Shown here piece by piece: positions 8,546 to 17,379 of a DNA stretch of 64,000 nt. The stretch covers positions 310,001-374,000 of the forward strand of contig NZ_CVRR01000019.1 in assembly GCF_001406815.1 (NCBI RefSeq), written 5' to 3'. The notes below the pieces were generated by a model. That model made no database searches and was not told where the DNA came from. It saw nothing but the letters and a program-made list of their open reading frames with translations. A program made the position numbers and the translations under genes. The stretch is from Roseburia faecis. Its GTDB lineage: Bacteria > Bacillota > Clostridia > Lachnospirales > Lachnospiraceae. The first letter of the stretch is position 1; each line of letters opens with the position of its first letter.

Positions 8546-10042
8546 CTATCTCTTTAAGTTGATTAATTCTTCCAGTAATGTGTCGGAAACTGTGATAACA
8601 CGCGAATTTGCCTGAAATCCACGCTGCGTAATGATCATATCGGTAAACTGTCCGGAAAGGTCAACGTTTGACATTTCCAGCTGTCCGGAATTGATCTTGC
8701 TTCCATCCGCATCCACAGCTACACCCACACCGTCAAACTCGCCGGAGTTTAAGGTTGTCTGATAGCAGTTATCACCAATTTTTTCAAGACCGGAAGCATT
8801 GGCAAACTGTGCCACTGCGATCTGTCCGAGAAGTTCGGTGTTACCATTGTCATAGCTTGCATAAATCTTACCGCTCTGGTCTACAGCAAGTCCGATCATT
8901 GCACCATTCTTCTTACCGGTTTCTTTTCCAACAGAAGTTCCTTTTTCTACTTTCAGTGTTGACTTTCCGCCATGGCCTACATTGGTGGAAGTGGAAAAAT
9001 CTACATTGATGTCCTTAAAATTGGATTTTTGTGTCGTTCCGTCTGCATTATTTGTTGTATACTGTGTTCCCAGGGCAGAAAGTTTTAAGGATTTCGCCGT
9101 TACAGCCTTCGTACCAGCTGTTGTATTCGAACCATCGCCAATACTTACAAATGTACCCTTATTGGAATCATATTTCATATAATAGCCCTTCGGTCCATTC
9201 GTATCATCCTGTTTCCCGTCATCTCCCCAGATCGAATCAAGCATCTTACGCTTACCAGCTTCGTCTTTTATTGCATTTCCATTTTCGTCTTTTGTGACAA
9301 TAGAATTTCCCTTCGAATCAATAATATCCGTTAAACTGATAAAATAATTATTTCCAGTGCCTAATCCCTGAGTTGTCTTCGGTGTCGATACCGCAAACTT
9401 AGCCGTATAGGAATATCCCAGATCATCATAAAATCCAAGAGTCATAACATAGCCGTCTTTTCCGGTGACATCGGTATCTTCCTTATCCAGAATTCCATGC
9501 ACATGAGCCTCTGTCGTTGCCTCCGGAGCGGATGTCGTGTTGGACGGTGACATCACCTGCAGGGGAGAAACCGTATCTTTGTGGATCTCACCTGTCGTTT
9601 TGTCTACCTGCCATCCCTGTACCGTATATCCGGTAGAACTCATACACAGGTAGCCGTTTCCATCTACATAGAACGAACCTGCACGGGTAAACATGGTATT
9701 TGTTCCATCGCTGACAATAAAGAAGTTTGTGGTCTGGCTGTCGCTGAGTTTTAAATCAAACGGGTATCCGGTTGTCTCGGAAGAACCTGCCCCGGTAATA
9801 TTGATCATGGTAGATGCCGTGCTTACACCAAGACCAACCTGCTTGGCATTGACACCACCCGTACCGGTTGACGCATCCCCACCGGATGCGGTGGACATTG
9901 TCTGGTACATCAGTTCACTGAATCTTACGCTGGAAGCTTTGAACGCTTCGGTATTTACATTGGCAATATTGTTACCAATTACATCCATTCTCGTCTGGTG
10001 TGTCTTAAGACCTGACACAGCAGAGAATAATGATCTCATCAT
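8546..10042 (-). CDS. flgE: FlgE, flagellar hook protein
   Basis: 498 residues. The N-terminus (MMRSLFSAVSGLKTHQTRMD, then NNIANVNTEAFKASSVRFSE) and the C-terminus (DMIITQRGFQANSRVITVSD) are the conserved D0 coiled-coil segments of rod/hook proteins. The central part is the variable D1/D2 region, rich in Thr, Gly and Asp. It polymerises into the hook after export. An AGGAGG site precedes the ATG. Confidence 0.97.
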   Translation of the reverse strand: MMRSLFSAVSGLKTHQTRMDVIGNNIANVNTEAFKASSVRFSELMYQTMSTASGGDASTGTGGVNAKQVGLGVSTASTMINITGAGSSETTGYPFDLKLSDSQTTNFFIVSDGTNTMFTRAGSFYVDGNGYLCMSSTGYTVQGWQVDKTTGEIHKDTVSPLQVMSPSNTTSAPEATTEAHVHGILDKEDTDVTGKDGYVMTLGFYDDLGYSYTAKFAVSTPKTTQGLGTGNNYFISLTDIIDSKGNSIVTKDENGNAIKDEAGKRKMLDSIWGDDGKQDDTNGPKGYYMKYDSNKGTFVSIGDGSNTTAGTKAVTAKSLKLSALGTQYTTNNADGTTQKSNFKDINVDFSTSTNVGHGGKSTLKVEKGTSVGKETGKKNGAMIGLAVDQSGKIYASYDNGNTELLGQIAVAQFANASGLEKIGDNCYQTTLNSGEFDGVGVAVDADGSKINSGQLEMSNVDLSGQFTDMIITQRGFQANSRVITVSDTLLEELINLKR

Positions 10043-10124
10043 AGTACATTGACCTCCTTAGATGGCAATATGGTTTTGAAATCCTTCTGTCAGTCGGGAT
10101 TCCTGTAACCTCCATAAGGTCCGG

Positions 10125-10505
10125 TTACATAATAACTGCGCCATCTATATTTGTAAAAGTATTTGATTGTGTTTCCGTCTGATCCATTGCGGTAACAACG
10201 GTTTTACTGGGCACATTCACAATAAAAGCAAGCGAATCTACCAGAACAAGGGAATCCTTAATCCCCTTGGCATGTGCCTGTTCCACTCCGTCTTCGAGTC
10301 TGGCATTCTGTTCCTCGGATAAGCTGATATTTCTGCTTTCTAACCGCTGCGAGGCATGCTTTGAAAACTTTAACTGTTGCTGTTGCCGTAAGACATCTTC
10401 GAATGAAACATCCGACGTCTTTGACGGACTGGTTACGTTTTTCTGTTTTAAATACTGGCCGGTTACCTGTTCGATCGACGAAAACTGTTTGCTGATCGGG
10501 TTCAT
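10125..10505 (-). CDS. Flagellar operon protein (TIGR02530-type)
   Basis: 126 residues. It has the hallmark block of the small uncharacterised flagellar operon family found between flgD and flgE: KFSKHASQRLESRNI, then QNARLEDGVEQAHAKGIKDS and LVLVDSLAFIVNVPSKTVVT. Predicted soluble, with no membrane segment. Its role is unknown; position suggests a hook-assembly accessory. Confidence 0.88.
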   Translation of the reverse strand: MNPISKQFSSIEQVTGQYLKQKNVTSPSKTSDVSFEDVLRQQQQLKFSKHASQRLESRNISLSEEQNARLEDGVEQAHAKGIKDSLVLVDSLAFIVNVPSKTVVTAMDQTETQSNTFTNIDGAVIM

Positions 10506-10522
10506 CTTTTTTCTCCCCTTTC

Positions 10523-11335
10523 CTATGCACCTGTTGTCTCGTCACTCTTCTGATCGGAACCATTCTCTGTCTTCGAGTCATCCGTTTTTGTGTCATCGGT
10601 CTTGGTATCCGTATCAGTCTTGGTATCATCGGTTTTCGTATCCGTATCTGTTTTGGTATCATCCGTCTTTGTATCGTCTGAGGTATCTCCACCCAGATCT
10701 TTGATCTTCTGCTCATACTTCTTCAGTTTTGCAAGATCAGACTCACTTACAAAGCTCTTCTGATAATCCGTCATGCCATCGTATACCTTACGGATCTGTT
10801 CTATCGCACCGGAATACTTGGTCGTAATATTTTCAATATCCGGAAGCTGTGCCAGCATGTTTGAAATGGTCTTGGCATAACCAATCGCTTCATAGTAATC
10901 ACTGTCGGCCACCGTATCAAGCGTATCGATGGAATACAGCTTATTGTTGACACTGAGCATCTGTGATCCGTCTTCCTGATACATGACATAATCTACTTTA
11001 CCGTCCACATAAGAAGTTTTTCCGGTTGTTTCGTCCGAAACCTTTAAGATTACATATTTTCCAACCAGATTGTTTGCCATCTCGTTTTTCTGTGTATCCT
11101 GCATGCCAAGCATTGCCTCTAACTGTGAGAACGTTGCAAGCTGTGCCACATATTCGGTATTGCTGGTAGGCTCGAGCGGGTCCTGGTACTGCATTTCCGC
11201 ACAAAGTAATGTAAGGAACTGATCATATCCCATGGTTCCGTTGTTGGACTCATCGCTTTTTTTCGATGTTGTCGTTTTTACTTTTCCGTTTTCCACAGTT
11301 GCCCAATTCAGTGCGGAAGTTGTCGTATCTGCCAT
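10523..11335 (-). CDS. flgD: FlgD, hook-capping scaffold protein
   Basis: 270 residues. The N-terminal half carries the FlgD signature MGYDQFLTLLCAEMQYQDPL followed by NTEYVAQLATFSQLEAM; the middle includes NNLVGKYVILK. It caps the growing hook. The C-terminal 50-60 residues are unusual: a low-complexity tail of alternating Thr, Asp and Lys (DDTKTDTDTKT repeats), absent from ordinary FlgD. Confidence 0.94.
   Translation of the reverse strand: MADTTTSALNWATVENGKVKTTTSKKSDESNNGTMGYDQFLTLLCAEMQYQDPLEPTSNTEYVAQLATFSQLEAMLGMQDTQKNEMANNLVGKYVILKVSDETTGKTSYVDGKVDYVMYQEDGSQMLSVNNKLYSIDTLDTVADSDYYEAIGYAKTISNMLAQLPDIENITTKYSGAIEQIRKVYDGMTDYQKSFVSESDLAKLKKYEQKIKDLGGDTSDDTKTDDTKTDTDTKTDDTKTDTDTKTDDTKTDDSKTENGSDQKSDETTGA
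10560..10685 (-). repeat. Thr-Asp-Lys coding repeat at the FlgD C-terminus
   Basis: A degenerate tandem array encodes D-D-T-K-T and D-T-D-T-K-T units. Repeated ATCGGTCTTGGTATC-type segments are visible on the plus strand. Such an array can expand or contract, so unit number may vary between strains. Confidence 0.8.
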
Positions 11336-11347
11336 TTTTTCTCCTTT

Positions 11348-12847
11348 CTATGCGGTTACATCCATGGAATTTCCATTCTCCCGCATCATTTGTGCTGCAA
11401 GAGTTTCTTCTTCTGTCATCAGTCCTGACAATCCATCCAGTGAGGACAGATTTAAGTTTCTTCTTCTGCCTCCGGACTGCTCCTGCTGTCTTTCTCCCTG
11501 CTGCTTTTCACTCTCCTGGTTCTGTTCCAGATTCTTTTCGAATTCATGAGAAGCAACGGTTACTTCTACGGCGTCAACTTTGACACCTGCCTGATTTAAA
11601 TTCTGCCGCAGATCTGCCACCTGCGTTTCAAGGGCTGCACGGACTGCTTCATTAGAAGCTGCCAGCTGTGCATGAATAACGCCTTCCTTGGAAGAAATAT
11701 TTACATACACTTTTCCGAGATTTTCCGGATTCAGCTGCATCTCCATCGATGAAGTTCCCTCCGAAACATTCACGCGGATCTGTTCTGCCACCTGTTCAAG
11801 TAAATCCATTGTATCAATGGAAACATAAGATGTCTCCGGCGTTATATCTGCCACGGTATCCGCTGTCGGTACCCCGGCGGTATCCTGCATCTGCACGACC
11901 GTCTGTGTCTTTGCCACATCGGAACTGCTTCGGTCTGCCGTCATTTTTTCCGGCTGTGCCGATTTCATCTGATCTCCGGTCTGCGCATCTGCATCCGCAT
12001 CTCCGGTATCCGTCTGCTGTTCTGTCGTCTGCTTTGTATCCTGTGCCTGTGGCTGCTGTGTGCGTACTTCATCCGATTTTGGTTCTTCCTGAAATACATC
12101 CGCCTGTTTATCCATCGGCTGTACCTCATCGGTCTGCGCAAGCTCCGGCATAATATCTGTCGAAACAGTATCTGCTGTTGTCTGCTGTCCTGCCGCATCG
12201 TTCAATATCTGCATTTCTTCATCGGTCAGAGTTTCCGGTGTCTGCAGAATATCCATCTGCGCAATTAGTTCATCCATCTGTGCCGGCTGAAGTTCCAGCT
12301 CATTTGCAAGCTGTCCTCCCAGCTGGTCAATCTGCTGCATCAGCCCCTGAAACTGGTCATTCATCAGTAAATCCATCGGAGAAGTCTCTCCTGTCAGCTG
12401 CATTGCAAGCTGTGCAAGATTTTCCGGATTCAGGAGATCAAAAGCTGTAAGTCCCAGCGACTCCATCATATCTTTTACAGAATCTTCCGAAACACCCAAT
12501 TGTTCGGCCACCGTCCTGACAACATCACTCTGGAACTGATCCAAAGTATCTGCCGAATTGCCAATCACGTCTGTGACAACATCTCCGGCTGCCTGACGGA
12601 TGGTATTATCCTGATACTGATACCGGTCGTAATTATCTGCCGCATTTGTCTGCTGTAATACATTGTTGTTTATTTTTGTATCCACGGACGGCATATTAAA
12701 ATTTGTAGAGTAGTTACTGCCCATCAGTGAAGCAAACACGCCTGCCGCATCCGGATTTTCAGCTTTTGATCTGCCTTTTGCAGCATTTGCATTTAATACC
12801 TGACCCTGCTTTACAGAATTCAAATTAAATACATTTGCACTTGTCAA
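11348..12847 (-). CDS. fliK: FliK, hook-length control protein
   Basis: 499 residues. A long Gln/Asp/Thr-rich, probably extended N-terminal ruler is followed by the conserved FliK C-terminal domain: EMQLNPENLGKVYVNISSKE, then VIHAQLAASNEAVRAALETQ and LRQNLNQAGVKVDAVEV. It measures the hook and triggers the FlhB switch. It lies directly upstream of flgD. The ruler part is low-complexity as in other FliK proteins. Confidence 0.93.
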   Translation of the reverse strand: MTSANVFNLNSVKQGQVLNANAAKGRSKAENPDAAGVFASLMGSNYSTNFNMPSVDTKINNNVLQQTNAADNYDRYQYQDNTIRQAAGDVVTDVIGNSADTLDQFQSDVVRTVAEQLGVSEDSVKDMMESLGLTAFDLLNPENLAQLAMQLTGETSPMDLLMNDQFQGLMQQIDQLGGQLANELELQPAQMDELIAQMDILQTPETLTDEEMQILNDAAGQQTTADTVSTDIMPELAQTDEVQPMDKQADVFQEEPKSDEVRTQQPQAQDTKQTTEQQTDTGDADADAQTGDQMKSAQPEKMTADRSSSDVAKTQTVVQMQDTAGVPTADTVADITPETSYVSIDTMDLLEQVAEQIRVNVSEGTSSMEMQLNPENLGKVYVNISSKEGVIHAQLAASNEAVRAALETQVADLRQNLNQAGVKVDAVEVTVASHEFEKNLEQNQESEKQQGERQQEQSGGRRRNLNLSSLDGLSGLMTEEETLAAQMMRENGNSMDVTA

Positions 12848-12880
12848 ACACGTTCCTCCTTTCTGTCATTTACAGATTTC

Positions 12881-13756
12881 CTACTTTTTCTTGCTAGGTT
12901 CCATGATCTCTGTCAGCTTCGCCGCAGTCGTTGCATCCATCTTGCCAAGAATATCCGCCCTCTGCTGTGTTCCCATATTCATGAGAATGTCAGCCACAAG
13001 CCCCAGATTGTCCGTCATCGTATCAAAGATGCTGGCCGCCTCCTGAGGCTTCATGTTGGAATATGTCTTTGCGTAATCTTCAACCTGACTATCGTAGGTA
13101 ATCTGTTCAACCACTTGTTTGTATAAGACTTCGGCATTTTCTGGATCAATGCTCTCATAATATGTCTTATACTGCTGTATATCGGGTGCCTGATCGGAAA
13201 AAACAACCTCCTCGTAGTATTTTTCCTTCTCCTTTTCAAAGGCAGCCTCATCCTCTTTGTATTTTGAAAGATCCTTGATCTGTGCCTTCAGATCCTTGAT
13301 CTTTTTTTTGTCATTTTTATTTGTACTGCTGGCTTCATCGAGTTCTTTTTCCAGTTCTTTAATCTGGCTGATGGCCTCGCTTAAAGACCCATACTGATGC
13401 TCTGTGCCCTCGGTCTGCTCCACCGTTTCTTCCGGCTGTGGGAGGATTTTATTAACATAAGGGACATCTTTCAAAAGCGGATATAACACCGTTGATCCAA
13501 ATCCTCCGACATCGGTTTTAATCAGAATTCCTATAATTCCCATCCATATCGCAATGATTAAAATGGTTGTCAGGACAAGAATCAGCCTGCCGCCTCCCTT
13601 TTCATCCTCATCTTCTCCCGGTTCCGGTGCGTTTCCTTTGGCATTCTTTTTTTCTTTTTTTTCTTTCTTTTCCCGTTTTTTCTTTTCTCTTCGATTTTTT
13701 GTGCTGTTTTCCTTTACCGCGTCTTCCTCGTCGACAAGGTTTCTTTCGTCTGCCAT
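12881..13756 (-). CDS. MotE/YlxF-like membrane coiled-coil protein
   Basis: 291 residues: a highly charged Lys/Glu N-terminus, one membrane helix (about 58-82), a long coiled coil, and a C-terminal helical domain (YSNMKPQEAASIFDTMTDNL; ILGKMDATTAAKLTEIM) that resembles the MgtE N-terminal/MotE family. Genes of this type lie between fliJ and fliK in many Firmicutes; the exact role is not settled. I chose the ATG at 13756, preceded by AGGGAGA, over a GTG six codons upstream that overlaps fliJ. Confidence 0.85.
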   Translation of the reverse strand: MADERNLVDEEDAVKENSTKNRREKKKREKKEKKEKKNAKGNAPEPGEDEDEKGGGRLILVLTTILIIAIWMGIIGILIKTDVGGFGSTVLYPLLKDVPYVNKILPQPEETVEQTEGTEHQYGSLSEAISQIKELEKELDEASSTNKNDKKKIKDLKAQIKDLSKYKEDEAAFEKEKEKYYEEVVFSDQAPDIQQYKTYYESIDPENAEVLYKQVVEQITYDSQVEDYAKTYSNMKPQEAASIFDTMTDNLGLVADILMNMGTQQRADILGKMDATTAAKLTEIMEPSKKK

Positions 13757-13757
13757 A

Positions 13758-14210
13758 TCATTCTCCCTGTTCACCCTTGTTATAGGTATAACTTACAAGT
13801 TCATCGATTTCTTTCGTTTCTGCTTCTGCAAGTTCCTGCTTAAATTCTTCAAATGCCTTTTCCCTCAATTTTTCCTGAACCTTTCGTTCCTGCATCACGG
13901 TTTTTAAGCGGTTTCTGGCATCTTCCAGTTCTTTTTCCGCCTTGTGGACTTCTACCATCTGTCGTCTGACAATCGTTTTCATGGCATTTACATCTGCCCG
14001 CGCATGTTCGACTTCCTGCAGATTTAAATTTCCCTGCATCAGTTTCTTCCAGTGCTGCTCATATCCGACTCTGCGCACCATATATTCCTGCAGAATCTTC
14101 TGCTGCTCCAGATATTTCTGGTTTGCCAGGCTGTATGTCATTTTCGCCTGTGTCTCCAGTTTCTGTTTAATGTTCAGTATGTTCTGCATACGATAAACAA
14201 ATTTTGCCAT
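13758..14210 (-). CDS. fliJ: FliJ, export chaperone/ATPase stalk
   Basis: 150 residues, almost entirely a charged alpha-helical coiled coil beginning MAKFVYRMQNILNIKQKLE, the usual FliJ start. FliJ forms the central stalk of the FliI hexamer and escorts export chaperones. It lies immediately after fliI, and its end abuts the next gene. Confidence 0.92.
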   Translation of the reverse strand: MAKFVYRMQNILNIKQKLETQAKMTYSLANQKYLEQQKILQEYMVRRVGYEQHWKKLMQGNLNLQEVEHARADVNAMKTIVRRQMVEVHKAEKELEDARNRLKTVMQERKVQEKLREKAFEEFKQELAEAETKEIDELVSYTYNKGEQGE

Positions 14211-14230
14211 TTAAAACCTCTGTCCATTGA

Positions 14231-15541
14231 TCAGTCGTCAAACACCTTTTTTAAGAGTTCCACTTCTTCATCAAAAGCAAACTTTTCTTCCGTATCCTGA
14301 CACAGAAATTCATTTACTTCTTTATTCTTTCGGATTGCATAATCAATATCCGGATTCGATCCGTTTTTGTAGGCTCCGATATTAATCAGATCCTCTGCTT
14401 CACTGTATGTGGCAAGCACCTGTTTTAATTTTCCGGCAAGTGCCTTATGTTCCTTTGTTACGATGGAATTCATAACACGGGAAATACTCTGTAAAATATC
14501 AATTGCCGGATAATGGTTTTTATGTCCCAGCTTACGGTCGAGAACAATATGTCCATCCAGAATGCCCCGCGCCGTATCCGTGATTGGCTCATTAAAATCA
14601 TCTCCATCTACCAGAACCGTATATAGTCCGGTGATCGATCCTTTTTCATTTGTACCGGCACGTTCCAGAAGTTTTGGCATCTGTGCGTACACACTCGGCG
14701 GATACCCTCTGGTAACCGGTGGTTCCCCGGATGCAAGTCCGATTTCTCTTTGTGCCTGGGAAAATCGTGTCATGGAATCCATCATAAGCAGTACATCTTT
14801 TCCCTGATCACGGAAATATTCCGCCACAGCCGTTGCAGTCTTTGCACACTTATTACGGATCAGTGCCGGTTTATCTGACGTTGCGACCACGACAACAGAC
14901 CGTGCCATTCCCTCCGGACCAAGGTCACGTTCAATAAATTCCCGGACCTCTCTGCCGCGCTCACCGATCAGTGCGATTACATTGATGTCTGCCTTCGTAT
15001 TTCTTGCAAACATGCCAAGCAGGGTACTTTTCCCGACACCGGAACCGGCAAACACACCGATACGCTGTCCTTTTCCAACCGTAATCAGTCCGTCCACCGC
15101 TTTTACGCCAAGCGGCAGTACCTCGCTGATAATCCGGCGATCCATCGGATCCGGCGGCGTATTTTCCAACGGATAATACGAACCGTGAATTTCTTCCGTT
15201 CCATCCGTCATGCGTCCGATTCCATCCAGCGTATGCCCAAGCAGTTCTTCTCCAACCAGAACTGACAGGGGATGTCCGGTATTTTCCACAATGCATCCGG
15301 TTCCAACCCCTTCCACGCTGTCAACCGGCATCAGGATCAGTCTGGAATCCTGAAAACCGACCACTTCCGCGATAACATATTCCTCTTCCTTCTCGTTCGG
15401 GTAAATTTTACACAAATCTCCCATACGTGCCTTTGGTCCGACAGATTCAATGGTAAGACCTACTACCTTGACTACTTTTCCATAACTCTTATAATACTGG
15501 CGGTCCATCAGCTGTAAATACTTTTCCGCTTCTTTAACCAA
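14231..15541 (-). CDS. fliI: FliI, flagellar export ATPase
   Basis: 436 residues. F1-beta-like ATPase with Walker A GSGVGKSTLL, the following ALIGERGREVREFIE, Walker B DVLLMMDSMTRFSQAQREI and the ASGEPPVTRGYPPSVYA loop typical of type III secretion ATPases. It energises substrate unloading with FliH and FliJ. Operon position fliH-fliI-fliJ is standard. Confidence 0.97.
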   Translation of the reverse strand: MVKEAEKYLQLMDRQYYKSYGKVVKVVGLTIESVGPKARMGDLCKIYPNEKEEEYVIAEVVGFQDSRLILMPVDSVEGVGTGCIVENTGHPLSVLVGEELLGHTLDGIGRMTDGTEEIHGSYYPLENTPPDPMDRRIISEVLPLGVKAVDGLITVGKGQRIGVFAGSGVGKSTLLGMFARNTKADINVIALIGERGREVREFIERDLGPEGMARSVVVVATSDKPALIRNKCAKTATAVAEYFRDQGKDVLLMMDSMTRFSQAQREIGLASGEPPVTRGYPPSVYAQMPKLLERAGTNEKGSITGLYTVLVDGDDFNEPITDTARGILDGHIVLDRKLGHKNHYPAIDILQSISRVMNSIVTKEHKALAGKLKQVLATYSEAEDLINIGAYKNGSNPDIDYAIRKNKEVNEFLCQDTEEKFAFDEEVELLKKVFDD

Positions 15542-15554
15542 ATTCGTCTCCCGT

Positions 15555-16397
15555 TTATACCAGTGAACGTATATCCTTCAGCAGTGCAGACAACTGTGTG
15601 TCTACCCCACAGTCAACCACGCCATACGGGGTTTCTATTTTGCACTGTCCATCCGATAATTTATTATCCTTTACAAATTCAATGGCAACATCTTTTCCTA
15701 CAATATCCTGCATCTGTGCAAGATGTTCTTTGAGGATTTCCTCATCGCTCCGGTTCGTGTGAATCCGTATTTTATCTCCCGGGTCAATGTCAAGTAATGC
15801 TCCATTTACCAGCTGAAGTAAAAGTTCACGTTTCTCTTCAAACTGAATCTTAAACACTTTATCAAATACCTGAATCACAGCGTCCACAATGTCTTTTTCC
15901 ATCACCGACATTTTTTCATGATACTGTTCTTCCAGTTGTTTTTTCTGTGCATGAAGAGACTCCATCGCCTTCTCATGTTCCCTGTTTAATTCTTCTTCCC
16001 GGCATCTGGCACCCTCTTCGTATCCGAGTTTCTTTTGTTCTTCATACAGGGTACGGGCTTTTTCTTCCGCTTCCCCACGGATACGTTCTGCATCTTCTTT
16101 TGCCGTGGAAGTAATCTCATCTGCCTCCACAGCTGCCTTTTCAAGTGCTTCCCTGCGCAGGGCTTCCACATCAATCTGCACGGTTTTTGCCTGAATCCCC
16201 TGTGAGAAACCAGCCGGTGCATTCTCCTGTCCGTCCTCTGCTGATACATCTACCTGTTCCGGAGCCTGTTCCTGTTGCAGTTCTTTTAATTTCTGGCGTA
16301 CCCCGTCATTGGAATTGATAATTCTTGTACCAGTTCCCGAACTGACGACATAACATTGTTTCAGTAAATTAGACAACGATATCGTCACCTCCGCCAC
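15555..16397 (-). CDS. fliH: FliH, flagellar export ATPase regulator
   Basis: 280 residues. The long Glu/Lys/Ala-rich central helix (about 90-190) and C-terminal domain (IRIHTNRSDEEILKEHLAQM; CKIETPYGVVDCGVDTQLSA) match FliH. It tethers and regulates FliI. The start overlaps the fliG end by 29 bp, implying coupled translation. Confidence 0.93.
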   Translation of the reverse strand: MAEVTISLSNLLKQCYVVSSGTGTRIINSNDGVRQKLKELQQEQAPEQVDVSAEDGQENAPAGFSQGIQAKTVQIDVEALRREALEKAAVEADEITSTAKEDAERIRGEAEEKARTLYEEQKKLGYEEGARCREEELNREHEKAMESLHAQKKQLEEQYHEKMSVMEKDIVDAVIQVFDKVFKIQFEEKRELLLQLVNGALLDIDPGDKIRIHTNRSDEEILKEHLAQMQDIVGKDVAIEFVKDNKLSDGQCKIETPYGVVDCGVDTQLSALLKDIRSLV

Positions 16398-17376
16398 GTG
16401 AAATTACAATCTCTCCGGCATCTTCGAGCTTACGGATCACAGCAACAATCTTCTGCTGTGCCTCCTCAACATCCTTCATACGAACAGGACCCATAAAGTC
16501 CATATCCTCCTTGATCATTGCAGCCAGACGTTTTGACAGGTTCTTGTAGATCACATTCTGTACTTCTTCCGTTGTATTCTTAAGCGCAAGCTCCAGATCT
16601 GCATTTTCCACATCACGCAGCACACGCTGAATTGCACGGTCGTCGAGCAGAAGAATATCCTCGAACACGAACATCTTTTTGCGGATCTCGTCTGCAAGTT
16701 CCGGCTCTTCGATTTCCAGGGATTCCATAATATGTTTCTCTGTTCCACGGTCGACACTGTTCAAAATGCCAACAATTGCATCAATACCGCCGACGATGGT
16801 GTAATCCTGATTTACAAGAGATGCAAGTTTCCGCTCCAGTACGCGTTCTACCTCCTTGATCACATCCGGAGAAGTACGATCCATAGTTGCAATACGTTTT
16901 GCAACATCAGCCTGTTTTTCCGGTGGCAGAGCTCCCAGTACCTGGGACGCCTGTGCCGGAGCCAGATACGAAAGGATCATCGCAATCGTCTGCGGATGTT
17001 CATCCTGTATAAAATTCAGCAGCTGTGCCGGATCTGTCTTTCGGATAAATTCGAACGGACGAACCTGAAGAGATGCTGTAAGTTTTGCAATAACTCCCTG
17101 TGCCTTGTCGTTTCCGAGTGCTTTTTCCAGAAGTTCTTTTGCGTATCCGATACCGCCTTCCGCAATATACTGCTGTGCGAGGCATACCTGATAAAACTCT
17201 TCCAGCACTTCCTCCTTGGTCTGTGGCGATACGCTTCTTGTATTCGCTATTTCCAGCGTTAATTCTTCAATCTCATCTTCCTTTAAATGTTTGAAAATGG
17301 TTGCCGCCTTTTCCGGTCCCAGCGTAATCAAAAGAATCGCTGCTTTCTGTACTCCAGTATATGAGTCGTTGTTCAT
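16369..17376 (-). CDS. fliG: FliG, motor switch protein
   Basis: 335 residues. N-terminal TGVQKAAILLITLGPEKAA, middle EHPQTIAMILSYLAPAQASQ and C-terminal LLLDDRAIQRVLRDVENADL followed by LALKNTTEEVQ and KRLAAMIKEDMDFMGPVR are the conserved FliG domains, including the charged torque helix that contacts MotA. It lies 3 bp downstream of fliF. Confidence 0.97.
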   Translation of the reverse strand: MNNDSYTGVQKAAILLITLGPEKAATIFKHLKEDEIEELTLEIANTRSVSPQTKEEVLEEFYQVCLAQQYIAEGGIGYAKELLEKALGNDKAQGVIAKLTASLQVRPFEFIRKTDPAQLLNFIQDEHPQTIAMILSYLAPAQASQVLGALPPEKQADVAKRIATMDRTSPDVIKEVERVLERKLASLVNQDYTIVGGIDAIVGILNSVDRGTEKHIMESLEIEEPELADEIRKKMFVFEDILLLDDRAIQRVLRDVENADLELALKNTTEEVQNVIYKNLSKRLAAMIKEDMDFMGPVRMKDVEEAQQKIVAVIRKLEDAGEIVISRGGGDDIVV

Positions 17377-17379
17377 AAA

